Positions 43,048 to 53,161 of a DNA stretch of 64,000 nucleotides are shown here, piece after piece. Location of the stretch: NCBI GenBank assembly GCA_037355855.1, contig CM074759.1, positions 2,914,001 to 2,978,000 on the forward strand, in the 5' to 3' direction. Origin of the DNA: Pseudo-nitzschia pungens (taxonomy: Eukaryota; Bacillariophyta; Bacillariophyceae; Bacillariales; Bacillariaceae). Within the stretch, counting starts at the first letter, position 1; every line of letters begins with the position of its first letter. The notes under the pieces were generated by a model that ran no database searches, was not told where the DNA came from, and was given only the letters and a program-made list of their open reading frames with translations. Both the position numbers and the translations under genes were made by a program.

Positions 43048-43766
43048 GAGGTTACCAAATGGCAGAGGGTCAATGTGGACCTCTGGGGACCTGCAACTGT
43101 CCACAACAAGAATGGTAAAGACTACCACATTCATGTTCTCACCATGGTGGACCCAGTGACCAGATGGTTTGAACTGGTTCACCTGAAGGACTCACCAAAT
43201 GCAGCAGAAACTCAATGATTGTTGGACAGTACCTGGCTAGCAAGGTATCCGCGCCCAAAGGAAATTGGCTTTGACAGTGGAAGTGAGTTCAAAGCAGAGT
43301 TCCAAGAGCTCTCTGAGAACATGGGAATGAAAAGAAAGCCCAGTGGGGCTTGGAACCCCCAATCCAATGCTGTACTGGAGAGGATCCACCAGGTGCTGAA
43401 AGATTGCCTGTTATCCTTCAACCTGGAGAACAGGGACCTCCATGAGAAGGATCCGTTTGAGGAATTCACCACCAAGGCGGCATACGCAATCAGAAGCACC
43501 ATCCACACCACTCTGGGATACTCCCCGGCACAGTTAGTGTTCGGAAGGGACATGTTCATGCCGGTGAACTTCCCAGTCGACTGGGAAGCAACCCAAGCGA
43601 GGAAACAGAAGAGTATCCACAAGAGCAATGTCCGGGAGAACCAGAAGAGGATTCCCCATGTCTATAAGGAAGGAGACTATGTCACCCTGGAAAGAAAGGG
43701 CATTATTCCGAAATTATCCTTCCCACGACAAGGACCTTACAAGATACTCAAGGCCCATGACAATGG
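43048..43766 (+). pseudogene. Gy-B3 pol piece: integrase core
   Basis: Holds VDLWGP, the FDSGSEF second-aspartate block and the AVLERIHQ glutamate, and ends at GPYKILKAHDNG. TGA at 43216-43218 replaces an arginine codon and is shared with Gy-B1. AATGG at 43762-43766 is the Gy-A4 target duplication. Confidence 0.88.
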
Positions 43767-44115
43767 TGTAACACTCTAGGGTAGAAATTAGATGGAGTGA
43801 TACGCGATAGGTTAATAAATTGATGTGATTAAAGAAATTGTATTATAAAATTGTGAATGGTTGAATACTTTACGAGATGGGAATGATTTCTTGAGTATGG
43901 AATGAATGAGCGATCGAACAATAATAATGTTCGTCGGGCATAATATCAATAATCAGCGAGTCATGAGAATCTTTGTTTATCTTGATATTTGACAGTATCC
44001 ATTGTATGTTTATACATACCGAATATACATACATGTATACAATATATATTGGAGTACGTGCGGGATTCAATAATCATTTAGAGCCCTCGTAGGATCGGAA
44101 CGCCAGCATGTTACA
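43767..44115 (-). repeat. Gy-A4 3' LTR
   Basis: 349 bp, minus orientation (plus-strand ends TGTAACAC and GCATGTTACA). It lacks blocks of about 30 bases present in the 5' LTR near 45960-46020. Confidence 0.88.
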
Positions 44116-44899
44116 TAGTTCCCCAATGATTAGGTGAAGTTTGCATGTGATTCAATAGAATAGGTTTGGAGTTGTAGTGCCAGTTGAAGTTGATAAACAT
44201 TCGATGATATATGCCATTGGAGATATTTTGGAAGATATATGGCAATGTAGATTGAACCGGGATTGAAGAAGGTTCTTCGTGATACTGAAAATCGAAGATT
44301 TGTTTCTTGTTCTTGAGAAGGGTCATAACGACATGGTGAAAATAGAAAAAGAGTCGAAGAAAATTCTTTTCCTCCCCCAACTGTGATGCACCTCTCGGGG
44401 TGGTGGAGCTGATTTTGTAAATTCGGTTGATTTCAAATTGATTGATCGGTGTCGAAATCAGTTGCTCTTGGTAGGCATAAAAACACCTCCTGTTGTAATT
44501 GGAGTTTAGGTAGGTGAAAAGCCAAGCGTTGGATGCGTTGCTTGCCGTATCTGCGATTGTATGTGTTCAAGCAGAGAGGGGACGCATTGTTAGTTTTGTA
44601 TTGATTGCGTTCAAAGTCAATTGCGATTTGCCGTATACTTTGCCGGTCTTTCATTTTGGGTGTTATTTGCAGCAGTCTACTGGAGGTTTGGATTTTTGTA
44701 ACTCCAGAGCACCTCTGTGGGTGTACGGTAGAATATAATTTTTGTGGGATTGCTCTTGTTGATTATCTAGAGCTCCCTGTGGACTGTTTGTTTGTCCGGA
44801 ACAAGGTTGGGCTTGTTGTTGCTGCTGTACCCTATCAATAGTCGATCGATTATTTGTTTTGCGTCTGTACCCTTATCGATATCGATATTGCGATTCGAT

Positions 44900-45608
44900 T
44901 GGTTGATTTATGATTCATGGCTTAGCGTCTGTACCCTTTTTGCAATTAGTTCACGTCCAAACCAATCTGCGTCCAGATCTTTTATTGCTATTTGATTGAT
45001 TCTTTCTTTTGCCATAACTGAATCGTTTATTTTATTTGGTTGATTGCTGCCGTCACTTTGGATTGGACTGAGTGCTTTGTATTTTAGTTCGAACATTTTG
45101 GTTGCAACAGGGCTCATCTCTGTAGGTTCCTTCCTCTCTTTGGGGAGGTCTCCTCCATGCGTCTTCCCAGTCAGCAGGGCTGAGCTGGCATTCAGCTCCA
45201 GGGGAGCTGAAGGCATGGTGCGGATACTGTGATCCTTATATTGTTGTTTGTTTTGGTGGCTATGGTTGCCAAGTGAGGCTGCCGTCGTATTGTCTTTCGA
45301 CGCGGCCTCCGTGTTCCATGCAATATGATTCTATTGCTTGCCTGATGTGGGCTTTGAAGGATTGATTGGAAGAGATACTTTTGGTTTTGTTGCTTCCATT
45401 GCCTTTTTTTTTTTGCAGCGTCCAAATTGGCGTTGGCATTTGAATTGCTTTCAGTGCTCGAATGAATGTTCAAGTCAGCGTCCAACGCTTTTCTTTTTGT
45501 TTGATGTTCTAAACAGCTCATGTGGTCCATGATGAATGGACAGTTGTATCGAATCTTCTTGAATGAAGGGATGTAATTGATTGGAGGATCTCTGTAAAGT
45601 CCTGCCAT
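44900..45608 (-). pseudogene. Gy-A4 gag remnant and start of pol
   Basis: Begins MAGLYRDPP at 45606-45608, as in other Gy-A gags. It then jumps over the middle of gag to a VDHMSC-like segment, followed by a changed C-terminal part. The gag end (DGSLTWQP-like) is followed by TAG rather than TGA. The beginning of pol (LNASSALLTGKTHGGDLP) is recognisable at 45100-45200 and then decays. Confidence 0.72.
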
Positions 45609-45907
45609 GGTGTTTCTTGATTTGATTCAGAGCGTTCAATCAATCGATAGGAGATTTGAATTGCTTGTGGAGCGTTCGATCAATTTGGTGTTCGATTGCT
45701 TCGATGTTCGGTCGATCGTATCATAACTGCGGTTGTTTCGTTCGATCGATTTGTAGATTTCGATCGGTGTTGTTTTCATTTGATTGATTCTATCTTGTTT
45801 CGATTGTAGGATTTTGCTTGTCAGGGTATCGATGTATCCCTGTTGTTTAGGATAAAGGATGTTTTTGGATTCAGTACTGAGTTGGTTCTGTTCTACTTTC
45901 AAGCGGA

Positions 45908-45919
45908 CAGTAATTACTG
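45908..45919 (-). other. Palindromic sequence at the expected primer-binding site of Gy-A4
   Basis: CAGTAATTACTG, flush with the 5' LTR, retained in an element that has lost pol. Confidence 0.75.
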
Positions 45920-46300
45920 TGTAACACTCTAGGGTAGAAATTAGATGGAGTGATGCGCGATAGAGGTATTTTAATGATGAAAGGTTAATAAATTGGTGTT
46001 TTAATGATGAATAATTATCAAATTGTGTCACAGACGGAATGGTTGAATCATACTTTACGAGATGGGAATGATTCCTTGAGTATGGAATGAATGAGCGATC
46101 GAACAATAATAATGTTCGTTGGGCATAATATCAATAATCAGCGAGTCATGAGAATCTTTGTTTATCTTGATATTTGACAGTATCTGTAGTATGTGTATAC
46201 ATACCAAATATACATAAATGTATACCATATATATTGGAGTACATGCGGGATTCAATAATCATTTAGAGCCCTCGTAGGATCGTAACACTAGCATGTTACA
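45920..46300 (-). repeat. Gy-A4 5' LTR
   Basis: 381 bp, minus orientation. Its ends match the 43767 copy, and it has extra internal blocks. Confidence 0.87.
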
Positions 46301-46405
46301 AATGGAACTGTAACTATTGAAACTGCTCCCTTTGTAACCAACCGGGTTAACATCAGGCGCATCCACCCTTATTATTGCAGGGATAGCACCAAGATGGAGA
46401 AGTGA
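46301..46405 (+). pseudogene. Gy-B3 pol C-terminus
   Basis: The last integrase residues (TVTIETAPFV...RRIHPYYCRDSTKMEK) to TGA at about 46403-46405. Continues directly from 43766 once Gy-A4 is removed. Confidence 0.88.
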
Positions 46406-46429
46406 TTGTAACAGTACCATGGAGGAGAA

Positions 46430-46614
46430 TGTCGTGCACCGGAACAGTCACGAGTCCACTTGTGATTGGAATATGATTAGTGAGGCATTGGAATCGCCGA
46501 TGCTGATACCGATAACAACTGGGCGCAATAGCAACAGACTAACTGAACTGATGGCCCTTACAATTTGCATATCACTACTATTCTAATCACTAGTAGTACA
46601 CCCGGGGTATGGCA
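46430..46614 (+). repeat. Gy-B3 3' LTR
   Basis: 185 bp from TGTCGTGC to GTATGGCA, clearly more diverged from the Gy-B1/B2 LTRs than those are from each other. This fits Gy-B3 being the oldest element of the nest. Confidence 0.88.
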
Positions 46615-46953
46615 AGAAGGCAAGAAGTTACTCTCGACATTTTTTTATTTGGCTAAGTCAAACAATTTTTCTCTGAGCCAAGGTATAATTATCAAATAGT
46701 TGGGGTCTTATATATAATAGCTGGAAAACTTATGGAGAATCAATCAAAGTGTTTTTTTATTGGTTGTTAGAGGTTACACACGGTCTCTAAAAGTTGGCAT
46801 CTTCAGTTGGAGTTTTCTTTTACGGCATTGAGGTAAGCCTTAAAGATTACCGGTACCCGTCGAAAACTAAAATGGATCACGTTTACCATAATGGATCAAG
46901 TGGAGTGACAGCATCTTTGCTTTTTGCAATATCTCCTTGCATACACCACCTCA
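46615..46953. other. Flanking DNA between Gy-B3 and P2
   Basis: About 340 bases, AT-rich, no gene. A segment at 46850-46910 (ACTAAAATGGATCACG, then AGTGACAGCATC) is found inverted at about 51690-51740 on the far side of P2. Confidence 0.6.
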
Positions 46954-47270
46954 GGAGCGGTCGGAAATAGAAAAACGTGCGCACCGCGCGACAGGTTAAG
47001 TTTTTTCAAAATGATACATATGAACTTACCGTACATACTGCATATATCAACGTGTGATCTACGAATTAATACGTAGAATGAGATAAGTAAAAAAAATCTC
47101 CACGATTCAAATTTCAAAAAGGGGGAACCGGGAAACTAAAAATTGGGTTTTTCTTACGTAATTAATTAATTACGTACGTAATTAATATTACGTACGATTG
47201 GATTTAATTACGTACGATTGGATTTAATTACGTACGATTGGATTTAATTACGTACGATTTCACAATTAAG
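46954..47270 (+). repeat. P2 left terminal inverted repeat
   Basis: Matches the left end of P1 closely over the first ~200 bases, then an AATTACGTACGATTGGATTT array. Confidence 0.82.
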
Positions 47271-47702
47271 CTCTTGAGTGGCTTATATAATAATTAAATA
47301 AGCCAACTAATAACATAATAAAAATTTACTTAAGTTTATCGATGTAGCGCTTAGGCTATTTTTTAAGCCAAGATACTATAGACGTCTAAGGTATACGCGC
47401 CATTGAAAGTGCCGCTGATAGCGTACGGGCTGTTAAATGGCGCCTTTACTGGTAAGGTAAGCCCCTTTAAGTGGCGCAAAAAGTCACCCTAGAAGTCACT
47501 CTGCCGGAGCTGAGTACCTGTATGTACGCGCCATTTAAAGTGCCGCTGATATCCACTTACTAAGATCCCAACTGGTTTATGTTCGGGGGCTGTCAGCGTC
47601 ACTTTAAATGGCGCCTTTTACCTTTTACTTCGCTGAGTGAATGAGCCAATCAAAAAATTCGATTTTCCAGTACAAATTGTACAGGGATATATGTAGAAAA
47701 AA

Positions 47703-49640
47703 AATCTAGTACAGGGGGGACAGCAAGCAACAATGCGCAACGATAATACGGGGGGGGACAGCAAGCAGCAGCAAGCAGCAACGCGTCGATAATACAGGGG
47801 GGACAGCAAGCAGCAGCAAGCAGCAACGCGTCGATAATACAGGGGGGACAGCAAGCAGCAGCAAGCAGCAACGCGTCGATAATACAAGGGGGACAGCAAG
47901 CAGCAGCAAGCAGCAACGCGTCGATAATACAGGGGGGGACAGCCAGCAGCAGCAACGAGTCTATAATACAGGGGGTGCAGCAAGCAGCAACGCGTCGATA
48001 ATACAGGGGGACAGCAAGCGGCAGCAAGCAGCAACGCGTCGATAATACAAGGGGGACAGCAAGCAGCAAGCAGCAGCAACGCGTCGATAATACAAGGGGG
48101 ACAGCAAGCAGCAACGCGTCGATAATACAGGGGGGACATACCACAGGGGACAGTAAGCAGCGAGCAACAATATACAGCGTTTTGCTAGGTTCGACGCGTG
48201 GATTATGTACAGGCAGTGGTGTGGCTGCAGTGGCACGTCACAGCTGCAACCAATCTCAATATGACAATGGCATATGGCAATCTGGCTACAGCGTCGATGG
48301 TACTTACCCCGGGGTCGTAATAGAGCGCTGAGCGCCATGGTCGATTGTTGATTTTGGTTGTATTCCTTAGTGGTAGTTTGTTAGTGGATTTGCTTTTGCA
48401 AGTTGCAAAAATAGGAATAATGAATTAGTGTTGCTCCTCCAGTTGCTTTGAAATAGGTTTTCCATTGTATACCAATAGCGCCGGCAGTCAATCACTCCCA
48501 TGTCACTCCCATGTCACTCCCACATCTAAGTATCGAACACTTGTGGGATTCGATTATATTCATCTCCATTGGTGGATATGGAACATAGGCCATCTAGTAG
48601 CAAATTGATCGATTGATCCACTCGTGTTTGCATTCCGGACTTTCATGTACCCAAAGTTCGAAATCCAGACTTGTAGATCTACAATAGCTAAAGAGAGGTC
48701 CAACACCTCTCAGTCCCAGCAGTTCTCCTATACATGGACGCGTCGGTCGACCTCATTCCCACCACTTCTCCATACTTGGACGCGTCGCATTCCCACCACT
48801 TCTCCATACATGGACACGTCGGTCGACCTCAATCCCGGGAGTTATCCTATACTTAGACACGTCCGCCGACCTCATCCCCACTAAGACTTATGTTTGGTAC
48901 AATCGAAAACCTATTTCAAACAAACTGGAGCAACACTAATTCATTATTTCTATTTTTGCAACTCTGTAAAAGCAAAATCCACTAAACAACCACTAAGAAA
49001 TACAACCAAAATCGACAATCGACCATGGTGAAGACGCGGCAATCGACTATAGCGCTCAGCGCTCTACCACTCAGGGGATTACAACCCCGGGGTAGGTACC
49101 ATCCTCACTGTATCCGCAGTGAGCAAACGTCTCGTCGAATGGACCATACAAAAACAATGCGTCAAACCTAGCAAAACGCTGTATATTATTGCTCACTGCT
49201 TACTGTCCCCTGTGGTATGTCCCCCCTGTATTATCGACGCGTTGCTGCTTGCTGTCCCCCCTGTATTATCGACGCGTTGCTGCTGCTTGCTGCTTGCTGT
49301 TCCCTCCCCTTGTATTATTGACGCGTTGCTGCTTGCTTTATTATCGACGCGTTCCTGCTTGCTGCTGCTTGCTGTCCCCCTTGTATTATCGACGCGTTGC
49401 TGCTTGCTGCTGCTTGCTGTCCCCCCTGTATTATCGACGCGTTGCTGGTTGCTGCTTGCTGGTGCTACTTGCTGTCCCCCCCTGTATTATCGACGCGTTG
49501 CTGCTTGCTGCTGCTTGCTGTCCCCCCTGTATTATATTGACGTGTTTCTGCTTGCTGCTCCCCCCCCTGTATTATATCGATGTATTGCTGCTTGCTGCTT
49601 CCCCTCCCCTGTATTATATCGACGCGTTGCTGCTTGCTGC
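47703..49640. repeat. P2 2-kb hairpin: inverted minisatellites around a second inverted repeat
   Basis: Outer arms at about 47703-48170 and 49190-49640 are opposite-facing arrays of the ACGCGTCGATAATACAGG unit. Inner arms at 48170-48465 and 48907-49190 are a unique-sequence inverted repeat (for example CCTATTTCAAA/TTTGAAATAGG). The loop at 48480-48900 has a CACTCCCATGT triplet and three to four copies of a TGGACGCGTCGGTCGACCTC unit. Confidence 0.85.
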
Positions 49641-49741
49641 TGGTGGAGACGTGACAATCTTCTGGCGGAGACGCGACAATCGACAATGGCGCTCAGCGCT
49701 GCTTTATTACAACCGTTGCCGATACTTCGAGCTCTTCGAAG

Positions 49742-50125
49742 ATGACGACGACTCGGCTCCATCCACGATGCACGAAAACCCGTCCGCCGTCAAACCGCAA
49801 CTCCGGCGAGATAAAGAACAAGAACAACGCAAGGAGGCCGGACCGTGTTACTCTTCAGGGGATTGCCATTCACCATGGTGGTCGATTTGTCGGATTGTCA
49901 AATTCTCGTCGTTGTCGGTCGAAGAATAAAAAGCAGTCGAAAAATTGCTTTTTGCGGTCGATTTTTCAGCAGAAAAAAGGCTCAGATGCACTCTCGATGC
50001 AAGGGTTGCTCTGGACTAGAAAATTGGGTTCAACGGACCAGTTGCAACAGGATTTGGGCAACCACCATGGTCCCGGTTGGAATGAGAAGGAGTGGTGTGA
50101 TGGTGTCAAAAAAGAAGAAGACTAG
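49742..50125 (+). CDS. Uncharacterised small ORF in P2
   Basis: A 127-codon frame from ATG at 49742. It is basic and of no family I recognise; an overlapping frame (49845-50153) contains a CKGC pair. It lies between the hairpin and the right terminus, where P1 has no counterpart. It might be a decayed passenger gene or chance. No intron or promoter signal supports it. Confidence 0.2.
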   Translation: MTTTRLHPRCTKTRPPSNRNSGEIKNKNNARRPDRVTLQGIAIHHGGRFVGLSNSRRCRSKNKKQSKNCFLRSIFQQKKGSDALSMQGLLWTRKLGSTDQLQQDLGNHHGPGWNEKEWCDGVKKEED

Positions 50126-50329
50126 ATCCTACACTAAATTACGTTCAAATTGAGTACTAGAGAATATTTCCAGGGAAGGGCGCGCGGCCATTAACTTCTC
50201 GAGTTTGCATTGTAAAACCCCCGGGGGGGACACTTGATAAGAATTACGTAGTACAGGGGGGGGGGGCAGCGAGCAAGTGGGGACAGCAAGTTAGCGCGTG
50301 CGTGCATACATCGTCCTGTAAATAGACAC

Positions 50330-50480
50330 TTTTAAAAGATGGGCTATCAGCGTCACTGAGAGGGGCAGTCCCACTAAAAGGGGCTATCAGCACCACTGAA
50401 AGAGGCTATGAGCCCCAATGAAAGGGGCTATAAGCGTCACTTAAAGATCCATCACCATTTAAAGGGGCTTCAATCGCCAC
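50330..50480. repeat. Short tandem repeats GGGGCTATCAGCGYCACTGAAA in P2
   Basis: About six degenerate copies with 25-30-base spacing, related to the GCGCC-ACTTTAAA modules elsewhere in P1 and P2. Confidence 0.65.
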
Positions 50481-50589
50481 ACGCAGAGGCTATAATCGTC
50501 ACTTAGGGGAGCATTTATTACTCGGCTTATTTACGTACTTAATTAGCGCTACTTAAACGGGCGTTTCTAGCCCCTACTTCAACTTGGGT

Positions 50590-51134
50590 AACGCTGTTAG
50601 CGGCACTTTAAAAGGCGCATACATCGTCCTTGTCATCAAATTGAAGCAATTTGGAGGCTTTAATAAAAGGCTTATGTTTTACATTGATAAAGGGCATATT
50701 CAAATTATTATTGCGTCATTAAAATGGCTACTTTACCTATTTAAGCCACATAGTTACGTAATTAATCTTCAATCGTACGTAATTAACTGCAATCGTACGT
50801 AATTAAATCCAATCGTACGTAATTAAATCCAATCGTACGTAATTAAATCCAATCGTACGTAATATTAATTACGTACGTAATTAATTAATTACGTACGTAA
50901 TTAATTAATTACGTGAACCAAAAACAACTATTTTTAGTTTCCCGGTTTTAGTTTCCCGGTTCCCCCTATCGTGGAGATTTTTTTCATGAACGTTACTTAT
51001 CTCGTTCTACGTATTAATACATAAATCACACATTGATATATGTACCGTAGTATGTACGGTAAGTTCATACGTATCATTTTGAAAAAACTTAACCTGTCGC
51101 GCGGTGCGCACGTTTTTCTATTTCCGACCGCTCC
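50590..51134 (-). repeat. P2 right terminal inverted repeat
   Basis: The inverted partner of 46954-47270, and longer: it is nearly collinear with the P1 right end (28880-29389), including the segment encoding no protein at 50600-50760. Confidence 0.82.
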
Positions 51135-52167
51135 TGTTCAAAGTAAAGACATCATCTGTTAGCTAACACTCTACTCTACAATGCTCTATATTCACTTTTA
51201 AACAATCTTGCTTATTCTTCCCTTAGTAAGCTCCCAAATACAGAAATTGGGCCAAAAATTGTGTGTTTTCGAGTGACAGCATCGAGCCAGCATGGTTTTT
51301 CGGCTTGCGCGCAGAGGACATACTAATTTTTCGTTACCAAATTACATCCCTTCCGAGATGTAAACTGTCCATAAAAAGAACATGATAATATTATTATGAT
51401 TTATACCGTATGGTACATACATACAAAGAACAACAGATGCTGTCACTCGATTGTATGGTCACGTGTAGAAAATGTACCAGAGTCTACATTTACCATAATG
51501 GATCAATTTTTGGAAATTTTGCGACAAAACCACTAACTACAGGGGGCCAAAGCTATGGATATAAGTCACCACTTTCAACAGGAGTTGTTGCAAACAGTCA
51601 GTTTATAGTGTTTACGAACAGGTTGTAACTTTCGTTGAGGAGGTTTCCGTTACTGGGAGGAGGTATTTGGTCAGATAGTGAGGCAACAATCTGTCACTCT
51701 GACGTGATCCATTTTAGTTTTTCATGGGTACGTATCCTTACCGTATGGATGCCAACAACAGAATACGAGTACTTACTGCGCTACAACTCCAGTAGCCTGT
51801 GCTTGGCCCAATTTGGGGTTCGAAAAATATGTAAAAACATAACGTGATCCCCCTTTAAAACCTTGATCTCTCGTTTCGGCGCATTTCTTTTTCCTTCGGC
51901 ATCGATCATGGGGAAGGCCTAAAGTGTTCAGTCTCGAAAAGGTACCGGTAACCTTACGAGTAACCGCTATCCGTAAAAGAGTTACGGGCATTACAAGCTG
52001 TAATAATTACGGTAATCTTGACGACAAGGAAATCAAAAATTATCGAACAGGAATTGGCAACAGCAAAGATCATACAGTACGATTCGATCACAAATGCTAG
52101 CTATCGGATCTAGTTGCAGATCACATTAGAATACGACAGTGACCATTACTTTCAGTATAGAAAAACA
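51135..52167. other. Intergenic DNA upstream of the proteasome gene
   Basis: No gene seen. 51440-51510 and 51690-51740 share segments with 46850-46910. The proximal part (51940-52015) is rich in TTACG/CGTAA words and should contain the promoter of the next gene; no TATA box is obvious. Confidence 0.5.
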
Positions 52168-53046
52168 ATGGGAGATTCGGCATACAGCTTTTCTTTGACA
52201 ACTTTCTCGCGCACTGGAAAATTGCTCCAGATCGAATACGCTCTGAACGCTGTCGCGAATGGTCGCACCTCGCTGGGAATTTGTGCCAAAGATGGGGTTG
52301 TGATCGCAACTGACAAAAAATTGACCTCTGAATTAGTGGATGTTGCTGATGTCCACAAGGTCGAACTCTTGACACCGTCGTGTGGAGTTTGTTATGCGGG
52401 GGTCGGTCCAGATTTTCGCGTTTTAGGTGAGCCAGTTCGAAATAATGGTGGTACCTTTGAAGAGAATTTCGTCTCAATTGGTATTGGCGTTGTTTGGAAT
52501 CTTTCCTCGGTTGTAAATCGAAGCCGAACAATAACGGGATCCCACATCCAACTCTCAATGTTTATGCCTCACTCACTTTTCCTTCTGATTCACGTAGTCC
52601 ATCAAGCACGTAAATCTTCTCAAGTGTACCTTCGGCAGTATGGTGAGGTCCAACCGGTTTCTCAACTTGTCAAACGTTCGGCAGGTGTGATGCAGGAATA
52701 CACACAGCGCGGAGGAGTTAGACCGTTTGGCGTTTCTCTTTTGATCGGAGGCGTCGATGGGGATGGGTCACCTAGACTATATCAAGTTGACCCTTCGGGC
52801 TCATACTTCTCCTGGAAGGCAACTGCAATTGGTAAGAATCACGTTAACGCAAAGAATTTCCTAGAGAAACGATACACGGAAGACATGGAGTTGGAGGATG
52901 CCATCCACACTGCTCTGTTGACGCTACGAGAGGGATTTGAGGGTGAAATGAATTCTGAAAACATTGAGGTAGGCGTAGTTCGTAACGGGAAATTTAATGT
53001 CTTGACGCCGGAGCAAATCCAAGATTATTTAGATGAAGCGAACTAA
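52168..53046 (+). CDS. PSMA2: 20S proteasome subunit alpha-2 (one intron, 52427-52597)
   Basis: The exons 52168-52426 and 52598-53046 encode 235 residues; alpha-2 subunits are usually about 234. The N-terminus has the alpha-type signature [20 protein letters not shown], which gates the 20S barrel, followed by the proteasome fold and the strongly conserved [17 protein letters not shown] and [10 protein letters not shown] segments. The start is ATG 52168 (AACAATGG), where the family begins; an upstream in-frame codon at 52114 is not needed. The intron has GT-AG ends, is 171 bp (a multiple of three) and has no stop, so the unspliced frame reads through. Splicing joins FRVL to VHQARK, matching the family. 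It is a non-catalytic subunit of the cytosolic/nuclear protein-degrading complex. Confidence 0.95.
   Translation: MGDSAYSFSLTTFSRTGKLLQIEYALNAVANGRTSLGICAKDGVVIATDKKLTSELVDVADVHKVELLTPSCGVCYAGVGPDFRVLGEPVRNNGGTFEENFVSIGIGVVWNLSSVVNRSRTITGSHIQLSMFMPHSLFLLIHVVHQARKSSQVYLRQYGEVQPVSQLVKRSAGVMQEYTQRGGVRPFGVSLLIGGVDGDGSPRLYQVDPSGSYFSWKATAIGKNHVNAKNFLEKRYTEDMELEDAIHTALLTLREGFEGEMNSENIEVGVVRNGKFNVLTPEQIQDYLDEAN
52427..52597 (+). other. Intron of the proteasome alpha-2 gene
   Basis: 171 bp, GTGAGC...CACGTAG. The 57 residues it would encode have no match in alpha subunits, and removing it restores family spacing. Confidence 0.9.
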
Positions 53047-53161
53047 GAATAGAACATAACCACATTTTTCAATACAACTAACACCTACGAGAAACAGCCT
53101 TTGTAAGGATCAACCACAAACAAAATGTCGCGAAAAGAAAAAAAAATATAGCTTCGTATCG

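Larger units (their letters stand above)
43767..46300 (-). mobile_element. Gy-A4: pol-less gypsy derivative with two LTRs
   Basis: A 2.5-kb minus-strand element flanked by AATGG (43762-43766 and 46301-46305). The LTRs are 43767-44115 and 45920-46300. The interior holds a shortened gag and the start of pol, but no protease, RT or integrase. It keeps the CAGTAATTACTG palindrome, so it could be copied in trans by an intact Gy-A such as Gy-A3. Confidence 0.9.
22406..46614 (+). mobile_element. Ty3/gypsy retrotransposon Gy-B3, oldest host of the nest (3' part)
   Basis: A plus-strand Gy-B element spread over five pieces: 22406-23336, 29390-29894, 43048-43766, 46301-46429 and the 3' LTR at 46430-46614. 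Joining the pieces in order gives collinear RT, RNase H, integrase and C-terminal coding with no large gap except about 39 bp at the P1 site. Its 5' half must lie left of the window beyond Gy-A1. It must be older than Gy-A1, P1, Gy-A2 and Gy-A4, which all sit in it. Confidence 0.9.
46954..51134. mobile_element. P2: transposase-less relative of P1
   Basis: A 4.2-kb element with the same GGAGCGGTCGG inverted ends, the same subterminal ACGTACG arrays (47150-47270 and 50755-50920), the same GCGCC/TTTAAA palindromes, and the same 35-bp minisatellite arranged as an inverted pair. No piggyBac domain is present. It is probably mobilised by a P1-type enzyme. Flanks are CTCA on the left and TGTT on the right, so no simple duplication is visible. 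Confidence 0.84.
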
